Shown here in pieces: positions 23,193 through 31,289 of a DNA stretch of 33,165 nt. Numbering within the stretch: the stretch's first letter is position 1; each line of letters opens with the position of its first letter. The DNA comes from Loktanella sp. UBA3435 (GTDB lineage: Bacteria > Pseudomonadota > Alphaproteobacteria > Rhodobacterales > Rhodobacteraceae): NCBI GenBank assembly GCA_002378665.1, contig DFSO01000033.1:1-33165 (forward strand), in the 5' to 3' direction. Position numbers and translations under genes: made by a program. The notes below the pieces were generated by a model. The model was given only the letters and a program-made list of their open reading frames with translations. It ran no database searches and was not told where the DNA came from.

Positions 23193-23981
23193 ATGACCAT
23201 TTCTATGCAAGGCAAACGCGGCTTGATCATGGGGGTTGCCAACGAGCGCTCCATTGCTTGGGGGATCGCAAAAGCGATGGCCGAGGCTGGGGCCGAGTTG
23301 GCGTTTACCTTTCAGGGCGAGGCCTTTGGCAAGCGGTTAGAGCCCCTTGCGGCCTCCGTTGGTTCCGACTTTATGGTTGATGTCGATGTGACCAACGACG
23401 CGTCGATGGGTGCGGCATTTGCAGCCCTTGGCGAGCGTTGGGAAACGATAGATTTCGTCGTGCATGCGATTGCATATTCCGACAAGAACGAGCTGACGGG
23501 GCGGATTTCCGATACTTCCGTGGCGAACTTCAAAAACTCGATGGTCATCTCGTGTTATTCGCTGATTGACGTGTCCAAGCGCGCTATGGCCTTGATGCCA
23601 AACGGCGGCACGATCCTGACGCTGACCTATCAAGGCTCCAACCAAGTCACGCCAAATTATAACGTCATGGGCGTGGCCAAGGCCGCGCTGGAAAGTGCCG
23701 TGCGCTACCTTGCCAATGACCTCGGCCCCGACGGTATCCGCGTCAACGCGATCTCTCCCGGTCCGATGAAAACGCTTGCTGGTGCTGCCATTGGTGGCGC
23801 GCGCAAGACCTATAAGCACACGGGCGAAAACGCGCCCTTGCGGTCTAATGCAACACTTGAGGCCGTGGGCGGCACTGCCGTTTATCTGGCGTCTGATGCG
23901 GGCGCTTGCACGACGGGCGAGATTATCCGCGTCGATGGCGGCTACCATGTGCTTGGCATGCCGCAGGCCGAAAACCTTTAA
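23193..23981 (+). CDS. fabI: Enoyl-ACP reductase (NADH)
   Basis: FabI performs the last reduction of each fatty-acid elongation cycle. The 262-aa short-chain dehydrogenase-like enzyme has the FabI-type cofactor motif 'GVANERSIAWGIA', the catalytic 'TYQGSNQVTPNYNVMGVAKAALE' (given here as its two parts: Tyr in 'LTYQGSNQ' and Tyr/Lys in 'NYNVMGVAK'), and the C-terminal 'GEIIRVDGGYHVLGM'. GAGGG precedes the ATG at 23193. The 75-bp gap upstream holds a TTGACG that may be a -35 box, but a clear -10 is lacking. Confidence 0.96.
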   Translation: MTISMQGKRGLIMGVANERSIAWGIAKAMAEAGAELAFTFQGEAFGKRLEPLAASVGSDFMVDVDVTNDASMGAAFAALGERWETIDFVVHAIAYSDKNELTGRISDTSVANFKNSMVISCYSLIDVSKRAMALMPNGGTILTLTYQGSNQVTPNYNVMGVAKAALESAVRYLANDLGPDGIRVNAISPGPMKTLAGAAIGGARKTYKHTGENAPLRSNATLEAVGGTAVYLASDAGACTTGEIIRVDGGYHVLGMPQAENL

Positions 23982-24031
23982 GCGGGCCGCTGGGGCCAGC
24001 CCCAGACCCCGAGGTATTTTTGATCAAAAGA

Positions 24032-24066
24032 AGGGCAAGGGCATGTGGCGCCCCTGCCCTTTTTTG
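24032..24066. terminator. Bidirectional terminator between fabI and the FKBP gene
   Basis: An 11-bp stem with one mismatch (24032-24042 with 24050-24060) is followed by TTTTTT on the plus strand and by TTCTTTTG on the minus strand. It lies between two convergent genes and can serve both. Confidence 0.88.
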
Positions 24067-24068
24067 AT

Positions 24069-24503
24069 TTAAGCCGCGTCGATACCGACCACTTCGAAAT
24101 CGAACGTCAGGTCTTGGCCTGCGAGCGGGTGGTTGGCGTCGAGCGTGACTTCGGTCTCGGTGATTTCCACGATCTTGACGGGGATCACTTGGCCTTCTGG
24201 GCTTTGCATCTGCAACTGAACGCCAACTTCCATCGGGATGTCGTCAGGAAACTCTGTGCGCGGCACAGGCTGACGGGCGGCAGGGTTCAGCGGGCCATAA
24301 GCCTCAAGGCACGGGATTTCCGCAACCTTCTTTTCGCCTGCAATCATGCCGTGGATCGCTTGGTCAAGGCCGGAGATAATCATGCCAGAACCGAGCGTGA
24401 ACTCAAGCGGATCGCGCCCCTCGGAGCTATCAAAGACCTCACCTGATTGCAGGGTGCCTTTGTAGTGGATGCGGATTGTATCGCCTGATTTTGCTTGGGT
24501 CAT
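24069..24503 (-). CDS. FKBP-type peptidyl-prolyl isomerase, SlyD-like
   Basis: A 144-aa cytosolic prolyl isomerase/chaperone. The FKBP part is split: N-terminal 'DTIRIHYKGTLQSGEVFDSSEG' (given as 'DTIRIHYKGTL' and 'GEVFDSSEG') and 'FTLGSGMIISGLDQAIHGM'. The insert-in-flap (IF) domain lies about residues 68-120, and then 'DANHPLAGQDLTFDFEV' closes the FKBP fold. This is the SlyD arrangement. The metal-binding His-rich tail of E. coli SlyD is missing, as in many alphaproteobacterial members. It is transcribed alone, convergent with fabI. Confidence 0.93.
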   Translation of the reverse strand: MTQAKSGDTIRIHYKGTLQSGEVFDSSEGRDPLEFTLGSGMIISGLDQAIHGMIAGEKKVAEIPCLEAYGPLNPAARQPVPRTEFPDDIPMEVGVQLQMQSPEGQVIPVKIVEITETEVTLDANHPLAGQDLTFDFEVVGIDAA

Positions 24504-24639
24504 GTTGCAGTCTTTCTTTTGGACAATTCTGATAAAGGCGGCACGCTATGCGCAGGCGTTCCAAAATGCAAACCGCTTTGCCCCTTTTCGCCGCGCGCGA
24601 TGCATGCCAGTGTGCGATCACTGAAAATGGGAGGCTACT

Positions 24640-25317
24640 TTGTTCAAGTCCATCTATGTTTTTGATGCCTACGGGACGCTCTTTGATGTGAACTCTGCGG
24701 CGCGGATTGCGAGTGCGGAACCTGATTTCCCCGAACTCGCCGCCCATTGGCCAGCCGTCGCCGCAAATTGGCGGCGCAAGCAGTTGGAATATACGTGGCT
24801 GCGGGCTGTCTCTGGACGCCATGCCGATTTTGAGCAAGTGACCAAGGACGGGCTTGATTGGACGCTTGAAGCTGCAAAGCTGACATCGCCTGCCCTACGT
24901 GAGCGGCTTTTGGCGCTTTATTGGGAATTGGACGCCTACCCCGAAGTCACCGCAATGTTGGCGCGATTGAAGGCTGCGGGCGCACGCACGGCGATCTTGT
25001 CCAATGGCACGCCTGAGATGCTGGCCGCCGCTGTCACCTCTGCGGGCATCACCGAATACCTTGATGCGGTTTTGTCGATCGAGAGCGTTGGCGTCTATAA
25101 GCCCCACGACACCGTCTACGACATGGTCGGCCAGGAATTCGGCTGCGCAAAATCCGACGTCCTGTTTGTCTCGTCCAACGGTTGGGATGCAGCGGGCGCC
25201 TCTGGCTACGGCTTTACAACCGCATGGGTGAACCGCGCGGGCGATCCCGTCGACAGGCTATATGCCACCCCGCACCACATTTTATCTGACCTTAAAACAA
25301 TTCCGGATTTAACCTGA
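24640..25317 (+). CDS. (S)-2-haloacid dehalogenase type II (HAD superfamily)
   Basis: A 225-aa HAD hydrolase of the type II L-2-haloacid dehalogenase group. Motif I is 'FDAYGTLFDV', with Asp9 as nucleophile. Motif II is 'ILSNGTPEML', Lys is in 'YKPHDTVYD', and the last motif is 'FVSSNGWDAAGA', where the SSNxxD pattern is specific for haloacid dehalogenases rather than phosphatases. The reaction would be hydrolytic removal of halide from 2-haloalkanoates with inversion. Start TTG at 24640 with GGGAGG 6 nt before it. The stop overlaps the next ATG by one base (TGATG), so it heads a coupled four-gene cluster. Confidence 0.9.
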   Translation: MFKSIYVFDAYGTLFDVNSAARIASAEPDFPELAAHWPAVAANWRRKQLEYTWLRAVSGRHADFEQVTKDGLDWTLEAAKLTSPALRERLLALYWELDAYPEVTAMLARLKAAGARTAILSNGTPEMLAAAVTSAGITEYLDAVLSIESVGVYKPHDTVYDMVGQEFGCAKSDVLFVSSNGWDAAGASGYGFTTAWVNRAGDPVDRLYATPHHILSDLKTIPDLT

Positions 25318-26141
25318 TGCCTTTCTTTCACGCCGCCGACGGAACCAAGCTTTATTACGAGGAAAGCGGGACCGGCATTCCGGTGCTGGCGCTTTCGGGT
25401 CTGACCCGTAACACCCGCGACTTTGACCATGTCGCACCGCATTTGCCCGTGCGCCTAATCCGGATGGATTATCGCGGACGTGGTGAATCCGAATGGGCTG
25501 ATTACAAAACCTACAACATACCGCAAGAGGCCGCAGATGCGCTGGCCCTGCTCGACCATCTGGGTCTGGAGCAAGCCGCGATCCTTGGCACCTCGCGCGG
25601 CGGTCTGATTGCGATGCTTTTGGCGGCGACTGCAAAGGATCGGCTTTTGGGTGTTGTTCTCAACGACATCGGCCCCGAGATTGACCCCAAAGGCATGGCC
25701 GTGATCGCCAACTACATCGGCAAGAACCCCGTTGAGGATAACCATGAGGACGCGGCCCAAGCGCGGGCGCGAAACTGGGTCCACTTCAAAGGGGTTCCGC
25801 ACGCCCGTTGGCTGGCCGAGGTCCGCGCCCATTATGCGCAAACCGCTGATGGCTTGGTCGTGCGCTATGATCCTAAATTGCGCGACGCGGTACTTGAGGG
25901 GCTTGAGCAACCGACCCCTGATCTTTGGCCGCTTTACGACGCACTTGGTGGTCTGCCCCTTGCGCTGATCCGTGGCGCGAACTCTGATCTACTGACCGAG
26001 GCTTGCGCCGACGAGATGCTGCGCCGCCGCCCCGATATGATCCGCGCGGATATCAAGAACCGTGGCCACGTGCCGTTCTTGGACGAAAAAGACGCACGTG
26101 ATGCGCTGACGGAATGGTTGGAGGACCTCGATGAATATTGA
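25317..26141 (+). CDS. Alpha/beta hydrolase
   Basis: A 274-aa alpha/beta-hydrolase-fold enzyme. The nucleophile elbow is 'GTSRGG', the oxyanion region follows 'LALSGLTRNTRDF', and the catalytic His is in 'RGHVPFLDE'; the acid is probably the Asp of 'RGANSDLLT'. It has no signal peptide. 'DYRGRGESEW' is typical of the MhpC/epoxide-hydrolase-like branch, but the substrate is unknown. It is coupled to the dehalogenase upstream (TGATG) and overlaps the dehydratase by 11 bases, so it is likely to act in the same pathway or on a related compound. Confidence 0.9.
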   Translation: MPFFHAADGTKLYYEESGTGIPVLALSGLTRNTRDFDHVAPHLPVRLIRMDYRGRGESEWADYKTYNIPQEAADALALLDHLGLEQAAILGTSRGGLIAMLLAATAKDRLLGVVLNDIGPEIDPKGMAVIANYIGKNPVEDNHEDAAQARARNWVHFKGVPHARWLAEVRAHYAQTADGLVVRYDPKLRDAVLEGLEQPTPDLWPLYDALGGLPLALIRGANSDLLTEACADEMLRRRPDMIRADIKNRGHVPFLDEKDARDALTEWLEDLDEY

Positions 26142-27099
26142 GATGATCCGCGCCGCAGCACTGCGGCTGCAAGGCCATGCAAGGGTCACGCCGCTGCTAT
26201 CGTCGCCGTTCCTTGATAAGATCGCAGGGCGGCGTGTGTTGGTGAAGGCGGAATGCCTGCAACACACAGGATCGTTCAAATTTCGCGGCGGCTGGTCGGC
26301 GGTCTCGATGCTCTCCGACGAACAACTGATGAACGGTGTGATCGCCTATTCCAGCGGCAACCACGCGCAAGGCGTGGCTTTGGCCGCCAAAGAACATGGC
26401 GCCCCAGCTGTCATCGTGATGCCCTCAGATGCGCCCAAGATTAAAGTGAACAACACCCGCGCCTTGGGTGCCGAGGTCGTGCTTTATGACCGCGCGAATG
26501 AGGACCGCGATGCCATCGGCCAAAGGATCGCCAAGGAACGCAATCTGACGCTGATCCGCCCCTACGACGAGCCACTTGTGATCGCAGGTCAAGGCACCGT
26601 GGGCCTAGAAATCGCCGCCCAAGCCGCCGAAGCTGGCGTGACCGAGGCCGATGTTGTGGTCTGCTGCGGTGGAGGTGGACTAACCTCCGGTATCGCGCTC
26701 GCACTTGTCGAGGACGCGCCGAAAATGCGGGTGCACCCTGCAGAACCTGCGGGTTTTGACGACGTGACGCGCTCGCTTGCCGCGGGAAAAATCCTCTCAA
26801 ACCCCAGCGTCAGCGGATCGATCTGTGACGCGATCGTCACTCCGCAACCAGGCGCTCTTACGTTCCCGATCATGCAGGCACATTGCGGCGCGGGCGTGGT
26901 TGTGACCGACGAGGATTGCTTGCGGGCGATGGGCCTCGCCTATGAACGGCTCAAGATCGTCGTTGAACCAGGAGGCGCCGCTGCACTCGCCGCCGCCCTC
27001 TTCTACCCCGACCAATTCGAGGGCGACGCGATCATCGCCGTGACCACAGGCGGCAACGTTGACCCCGCGACATTTATCCGCGCCTTGGAAACTTTATGA
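26131..27099 (+). CDS. Threonine/serine dehydratase (PLP-dependent)
   Basis: A 322-aa fold-type II PLP enzyme. The Schiff-base Lys is in 'HTGSFKFRGG', the Asn-containing loop is 'SSGNHAQGVALAA', and the phosphate-binding glycine loop is 'CCGGGGLTSG'. There is no C-terminal ACT-like regulatory domain, so it is a catabolic type rather than the biosynthetic IlvA. It could act on threonine, serine or hydroxyaspartate-like substrates. It is embedded in the coupled cluster: its start overlaps the hydrolase, and its stop overlaps the next ATG by four bases (ATGA). Confidence 0.93.
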   Translation: MNIEMIRAAALRLQGHARVTPLLSSPFLDKIAGRRVLVKAECLQHTGSFKFRGGWSAVSMLSDEQLMNGVIAYSSGNHAQGVALAAKEHGAPAVIVMPSDAPKIKVNNTRALGAEVVLYDRANEDRDAIGQRIAKERNLTLIRPYDEPLVIAGQGTVGLEIAAQAAEAGVTEADVVVCCGGGGLTSGIALALVEDAPKMRVHPAEPAGFDDVTRSLAAGKILSNPSVSGSICDAIVTPQPGALTFPIMQAHCGAGVVVTDEDCLRAMGLAYERLKIVVEPGGAAALAAALFYPDQFEGDAIIAVTTGGNVDPATFIRALETL

Positions 27100-28301
27100 C
27101 CCAGTTTACGATTGCCAGTTTTAACGTCAAAAACCTGATTGAGGCCGATCAGGAATACTACAAATACGAGAGCTACACCCCAGAGGAACACAGTTGGAAA
27201 CAAGCATGGCTTGCCGACCAAGTGTTGACGATGAACGCCGATATCGTCTGTTTCCAAGAGATCTTCTCGGAGAAATCCCTGCGTGATGTGATTGAAGAAG
27301 CCGACGCTGAAGGCGCTGAGGCCAATGCGGCCAATATCCCCGACCGCTCCAAACGTTACGCGCGCAAGGCGATCTTTCGCAAACTGGCGCATGAAAGCTA
27401 TCGCGATGCGGGCCTTGCCTTTGCGCCCAACGCCAATGACGGCGGACCAGGTGAGCGGCGTCCAGGTGTCGCGATCCTGTCGCGCTTTGGCTTTATCGGT
27501 GCACCGGAAGTGTTGCAAGACTTGCCCGAACCGCTTCATATTCCGTTCAGCGATCTCGACGGATCGGACGGGGGGCACTACACGATCCGGCGGCTTTCGC
27601 GGCCCGTGTTGAAAGCCCGCATTCCCGTTGGTCGTACTGTCATCACGGTCTTCAACTGCCACCTGAAATCGAAATTGGGCGAGCTGGATCGGCCAAAAGG
27701 TGCGCCCTTCCCGCCTGCTGCCGATTTGGTCAACTACGACCCCGTTGGCCGCGCAATGGGGAGCCTTCGGGCGGGTCTGCGACGGATGGCCGAGGCTTGG
27801 GTTTTGCGCCGCGAAATCCTCAAAGAGCTCGAAGCAGGCAACCCCGTCATGGTGCTAGGCGACTTCAACGACAGCGACAACGCGGTCAGTTCCGAAATCA
27901 TCACTGGCGAAACGCCATTCAAGAATTATGCATGGATGCGCCGCCACGACGCGACGCACAAAGGCGACCGCTACACCGACACCGAAAACGACATCATCCA
28001 AGAAAAGATCGACCGCGTGCGCCTGCATTCCGCCGAGAAACTCTTTGTGCGTAAATCCCTGCGCGATATGGTGTTCACCTCGGCCTTTGGTGGCGTTTAC
28101 GAATCTATCGACCAAATCCTGATGTCGCGGCATTTTCACCCCTACAACGCCGATCGGCTTGGCCAGATGGAGTATTTCTCGGTCCTCAACGACCACATCA
28201 CCGACGGCTCTCATCCCGAGGCGCCCTATAATAAATTGGCCTCTGATCACGGGCAAATCATCGCGCACATGCAGCTCAAGGGCAAAGATAATTCTCGTTA
28301 A
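27096..28301 (+). CDS. Endonuclease/exonuclease/phosphatase family protein
   Basis: A 401-aa EEP-fold metal-dependent hydrolase. The landmarks are 'IASFNVKNL' at the N-terminus, the metal-binding Glu in 'IVCFQEIFSE', 'VFNCHLKSK', 'VLGDFNDSD' (GDFN motif) and the terminal 'ASDHGQIIA' (SDH motif). No signal peptide. Family members cleave nucleic acids, phosphoinositides or sphingomyelin, and the sequence does not decide between these. It is last in the coupled dehalogenase-hydrolase-dehydratase cluster, an unexpected partner for three metabolic enzymes. The gene ends 10 bp before a promoter-like region for the next unit. Confidence 0.9.
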   Translation: MTQFTIASFNVKNLIEADQEYYKYESYTPEEHSWKQAWLADQVLTMNADIVCFQEIFSEKSLRDVIEEADAEGAEANAANIPDRSKRYARKAIFRKLAHESYRDAGLAFAPNANDGGPGERRPGVAILSRFGFIGAPEVLQDLPEPLHIPFSDLDGSDGGHYTIRRLSRPVLKARIPVGRTVITVFNCHLKSKLGELDRPKGAPFPPAADLVNYDPVGRAMGSLRAGLRRMAEAWVLRREILKELEAGNPVMVLGDFNDSDNAVSSEIITGETPFKNYAWMRRHDATHKGDRYTDTENDIIQEKIDRVRLHSAEKLFVRKSLRDMVFTSAFGGVYESIDQILMSRHFHPYNADRLGQMEYFSVLNDHITDGSHPEAPYNKLASDHGQIIAHMQLKGKDNSR

Positions 28302-28310
28302 TACTTATAG

Positions 28311-28340
28311 TTGACTCATGGGTGGGAAATGCATTCTATA
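28311..28340 (+). promoter_or_regulatory. Promoter candidate of the pcaD-like leader RNA
   Basis: TTGACT (28311-28316) and TCTATA (28335-28340) are separated by 18 nt. Transcription from it would begin near 28347, at the edge of the first hairpin of the structured leader. The -10 match is modest. Confidence 0.5.
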
Positions 28341-28346
28341 TGCAAC

Positions 28347-28440
28347 GGGAGGGCTGTTCAGCGTCCCGCGCAAGCGGAGGACCGGACAGCAAGGGAAAGC
28401 CGCGCAGGGGAAACCCTCAGCGCGGCTTGAACTTTTCTAA
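28347..28440 (+). ncRNA. Structured leader RNA with two GNRA-capped hairpins
   Basis: Hairpin 1: 28353-28359 pairs with 28384-28390 (one G-U), then GTC with GAC, then CCGC (28366-28369) with GCGG (28374-28377), closed by a GCAA tetraloop. Hairpin 2: 28397-28405 pairs perfectly with 28420-28428, then AGGG with CCCT, closed by a GAAA tetraloop, with a CA bulge. Both helices have a 2-nt bulge on the 3' side. ACTTTTC follows hairpin 2, a weak terminator tract, and the pcaD-like ribosome site comes 17 nt later. It may be a riboswitch/attenuator or a processed sRNA; I cannot match it to a known family. Confidence 0.65.
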
Positions 28441-28456
28441 GACTAAGGAAATCACG

Positions 28457-29257
28457 ATGCGCGAAACTAAAATAGACCAAGATGGTGTGCAAATTCATGC
28501 ACGTGTGGATGGGGTGGACCATCGCCTCGCGCCCACTGTGGTCTTTGCCAACTCGCTTGGAACAACGCTGAACCTTTGGCAAAAGATCATCCCGCTGCTG
28601 CCCGAAGGCCTGCGCCTGATCCGTTATGACCTGCGCGGGCATGGGCAGTCAGATATACCCGCCGCACCCTATACAATGGGCCAGATGGTCAGCGATGCAG
28701 AGGCGGTTTGTGATGCTTTTGATGTGAAGGACGCAATGTTTGTGGGCCTCTCTGTGGGAGGCATGATCGCGCAAGGATTGGCGGTAAAACGCCCCGACCT
28801 GATCCGCGCTTTGGTGCTGTCCAACACTGCCGCCAAAATCGGCAATCCCAAACTTTGGCAAGACCGTATCGACGCGGTTCTGGCCCAAGGCATGGCCCCG
28901 TTGAGCGACAGTATCATGCAGCGCTGGTTTGGACGTAGCTTTTACGGCACTCCTGACATGGCCCCACGGAAAGCGATGGTCGAGGCCTGTAATCCCATCG
29001 GGTACACTGGCGTTTGTGCAGCGATTGCGGGCACGGACTTTTACACGCCGACCTCTGGTCTGCGCATCCCCACGTTGGGTATCGCGGGCGGCCAAGATGC
29101 GGCGACGCCTGCTGATCTGGTGCGCGAAACCGTTGATCTGATCCCCGGCTCACAGTTCAAGGTGATGTCGCACTGCGGCCACCTGCCTTGCGCCGAAGAC
29201 CCGATTGGCTATGCCGAAATACTATCCGAATTTATGGAGAATACTGGTCATGTCTGA
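28457..29257 (+). CDS. pcaD: 3-oxoadipate enol-lactonase (PcaD-like)
   Basis: PcaD hydrolyses 3-oxoadipate enol-lactone in the beta-ketoadipate branch of protocatechuate and catechol degradation. From ATG 28457 (AAGGA 8 nt upstream) the protein has 266 aa. It has the nucleophile 'VGLSVGGMIAQGLA', the family-typical 'LVLSNTAAKIG' and the catalytic His in 'SHCGHLPCAEDP'. The frame is open further upstream, but that region is a hairpin-rich leader and not family-like. No other pca gene is nearby, so the true substrate may differ. The stop overlaps the next gene by eight bases. Confidence 0.85.
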   Translation: MRETKIDQDGVQIHARVDGVDHRLAPTVVFANSLGTTLNLWQKIIPLLPEGLRLIRYDLRGHGQSDIPAAPYTMGQMVSDAEAVCDAFDVKDAMFVGLSVGGMIAQGLAVKRPDLIRALVLSNTAAKIGNPKLWQDRIDAVLAQGMAPLSDSIMQRWFGRSFYGTPDMAPRKAMVEACNPIGYTGVCAAIAGTDFYTPTSGLRIPTLGIAGGQDAATPADLVRETVDLIPGSQFKVMSHCGHLPCAEDPIGYAEILSEFMENTGHV

Positions 29258-29948
29258 TTTTCTACTGATCCACGGCTCGTGCCACGGCGCGTGGTGCTGG
29301 GATGATCTGATCCCCGAGCTGGAGGCCTTGGGCCACACCGCCCGCGCCATTGATCTGCCAAGCCACGGTGCGGACAAGACGCCTGTCGCGGAGGTCTCGC
29401 TCGACAGCTACGCCCGCGCGATCATCAACGCGATTGACACACCCGTTACGCTCATAGGGCACTCAATGGCGGGCTATCCGATCACGGCCGCGGCAGAGCT
29501 TGCGCCTGAAAAGATCAACAAACTGATCTACCTCTGCGCTTACGTTCCCAAGGCAGGCATGACCCTTGGCGACCGCCGCAAATCTGCACCGAGCCAACCC
29601 CTCATCGAGGCAATCCGCATTTGCGACGACAGGATCAGCTTTGAAATTGATCCGACTATGGCCGCAGAAAAGTTCTATCACGATGTGGACCCTGCCCGCG
29701 CCGCTTGGGCCGTGGGCAACCTGTGCCCGCAACCTATCGCACCGCAGGAAACTGTGCTTGAGGTGACGCAAAGCCTGCCGCGCCATTACATCCGCTGCAC
29801 CGACGACCGCACGATCCCGCCCGCGTTCCAAGTCACCATGACCGAAGACTGGCCTGCCAGTACGGTCAGCGACCTACCAACGTCGCATTCGCCGTTCCTG
29901 TCGGACCCCAAAGCACTGGCATTGCTGCTCAGCAGGGTTGCAAACTGA
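29250..29948 (+). CDS. Alpha/beta hydrolase, esterase/hydroxynitrile-lyase-like
   Basis: A 232-aa alpha/beta-hydrolase. 'IHGSCHGAWCWDDL' at the N-terminus, the nucleophile 'IGHSMAGYP' and the late 'PTSHSPFLSDP' with catalytic His match the EstC-type branch related to plant methylesterases and hydroxynitrile lyases. No signal peptide. The start at 29250 has GGAG about 10 nt upstream and overlaps the pcaD-like stop by eight bases, so both are probably one transcript. Substrate unknown; an ester of an aromatic or terpenoid acid would fit the company, but this is inference. Confidence 0.88.
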   Translation: MSDFLLIHGSCHGAWCWDDLIPELEALGHTARAIDLPSHGADKTPVAEVSLDSYARAIINAIDTPVTLIGHSMAGYPITAAAELAPEKINKLIYLCAYVPKAGMTLGDRRKSAPSQPLIEAIRICDDRISFEIDPTMAAEKFYHDVDPARAAWAVGNLCPQPIAPQETVLEVTQSLPRHYIRCTDDRTIPPAFQVTMTEDWPASTVSDLPTSHSPFLSDPKALALLLSRVAN

Positions 29949-29992
29949 GTGGCACGGCATAAGTCCACCCGATAGAGAATTCGGAGCCCGAT

Positions 29993-31228
29993 ATGCAAAG
30001 CCGCCTTCCCATGATCTTTATTCTGCTGACTGTCGTTTTGGACAGCATGGGGATCGGCCTCATCATGCCCGTGATGCCTGACTTGATCCAAAGCTTGGAG
30101 GGCGGTGATCTCGGACAAGCGGCCCTATGGGGCGGGGTGTTGGCAACAATATTTGCGGTGATGCAGTTCCTCTTCGGGCCGACGATTGGCTCGATCTCGG
30201 ATCGGTTCGGGCGCAGACCCGTTCTGCTTATCGCCCTTGTTGTGATGTCATTTGACTACGTATTGATGGCTGTGGCTGGCACGATCTGGCTTTTGGTGAT
30301 TGGCCGCATCATCGGCGGAATCACCGCCGCGACGCAGTCCACGGCTTCTGCCTATATGGCCGATATCTCCAAGCCTGAGGATAAGGCCGCGAACTTTGGC
30401 CTCATTGGCGCGGCCTTTGGGATCGGTTTTGTCATCGGCCCAATGTTGGGCGGCATCCTTGCCGAATATGGCACGCGTGCCCCTTTCTGGGCCGCTGCTG
30501 TTCTGGCAGGTGCCAACGGCATTTTCGGATATTTTGCGCTACCTGAAACCGTCACTGACCGCATTCGCAGGCCTTTTGACATTAAGCGTGCGAACCCGCT
30601 TGGCGCGTTCAAATCCATCACCCAGCTCCCCGACCTTGGGCGGTTTATGATCATCAGCTTCGTGATCAGCCTCGCGTTTTTCGTATATCCCAGCGTTTGG
30701 GCCTATTTTGGCAAACTTCAATTCGGCTGGGGTCCGGGCATGATCGGGCTCTCGCTTGGCGCTTTTGGGATCGGAATCGCCATTGTGCAGGGCCTCCTCA
30801 TGCGCCCGATCCTCAACAAAATCGGCGAGCGCAATGCCGTGGTCCTCGGCCTAAGCGTCGATGTGCTGGCCTTCATCATGCTCGGCTTTGTGACCAACGG
30901 CTGGATCGCCCTCGCGTTGACACCTTTCACCGCTCTCGGCTCTATCGCAGGTCCTGCGTTGCAAGGGATCATGTCGCGCACTGCCGCCGACAACCAGCAA
31001 GGCGAATTGCAAGGGGCGCTGACCTCGATCAACGCAGTGGCCACGATCATGGCACCGCTTTTGATGACGCAGCTTTTCTTCTACTTCACTCACGAGTCAG
31101 CCCCCGCATATCTCCCCGGTGCGCCGTTCCTGTTCTCGGCCGTGCTCACCTTTGGCGCGGTCCTGATCTTTATCCCCGTGCGCAAGTCGATCCCGCCGCG
31201 CACAGAAACGACAAACGAGGTCGGATAA
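29993..31228 (+). CDS. MFS transporter, TetA-like (TCR/Tet) group
   Basis: A 411-aa inner-membrane carrier with twelve hydrophobic segments. The MFS motif A between helices 2 and 3 is 'GSISDRFGRRPVLL' and motif C-like glycines occur in helix 5 ('GAAFGIGFVIGPMLGG'), typical of drug/H+ antiporters. The overall pattern resembles TetA-type exporters, which also occur widely as housekeeping genes in Rhodobacteraceae, so tetracycline resistance should not be assumed. GGAG precedes the ATG at 29993. It follows the hydrolase by 44 bp and may be in the same unit. Confidence 0.92.
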   Translation: MQSRLPMIFILLTVVLDSMGIGLIMPVMPDLIQSLEGGDLGQAALWGGVLATIFAVMQFLFGPTIGSISDRFGRRPVLLIALVVMSFDYVLMAVAGTIWLLVIGRIIGGITAATQSTASAYMADISKPEDKAANFGLIGAAFGIGFVIGPMLGGILAEYGTRAPFWAAAVLAGANGIFGYFALPETVTDRIRRPFDIKRANPLGAFKSITQLPDLGRFMIISFVISLAFFVYPSVWAYFGKLQFGWGPGMIGLSLGAFGIGIAIVQGLLMRPILNKIGERNAVVLGLSVDVLAFIMLGFVTNGWIALALTPFTALGSIAGPALQGIMSRTAADNQQGELQGALTSINAVATIMAPLLMTQLFFYFTHESAPAYLPGAPFLFSAVLTFGAVLIFIPVRKSIPPRTETTNEVG

Positions 31229-31289
31229 ACCCTTGCATCCATTTCATGCGGTGGCACTGTGAGGGCAATAACCACGCAGGACCACCGCC

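Noticed and set aside
28318..28440. 40-codon ORF across the structured leader before the pcaD-like gene
   Set aside because: Its ATG lies between the -35 and -10 boxes of the candidate promoter and has no SD; the base pairing of the region explains the sequence better.
28322..28456. Upstream extension of the pcaD-like protein
   Set aside because: The added residues are low-complexity translation of the hairpins, and the ATG at 28457 has an ideal ribosome site.
29993..31228. Tetracycline resistance gene
   Set aside because: The MFS protein belongs broadly to the TetA-like group, but housekeeping members are common and no TetR-tetA divergent pair is present.
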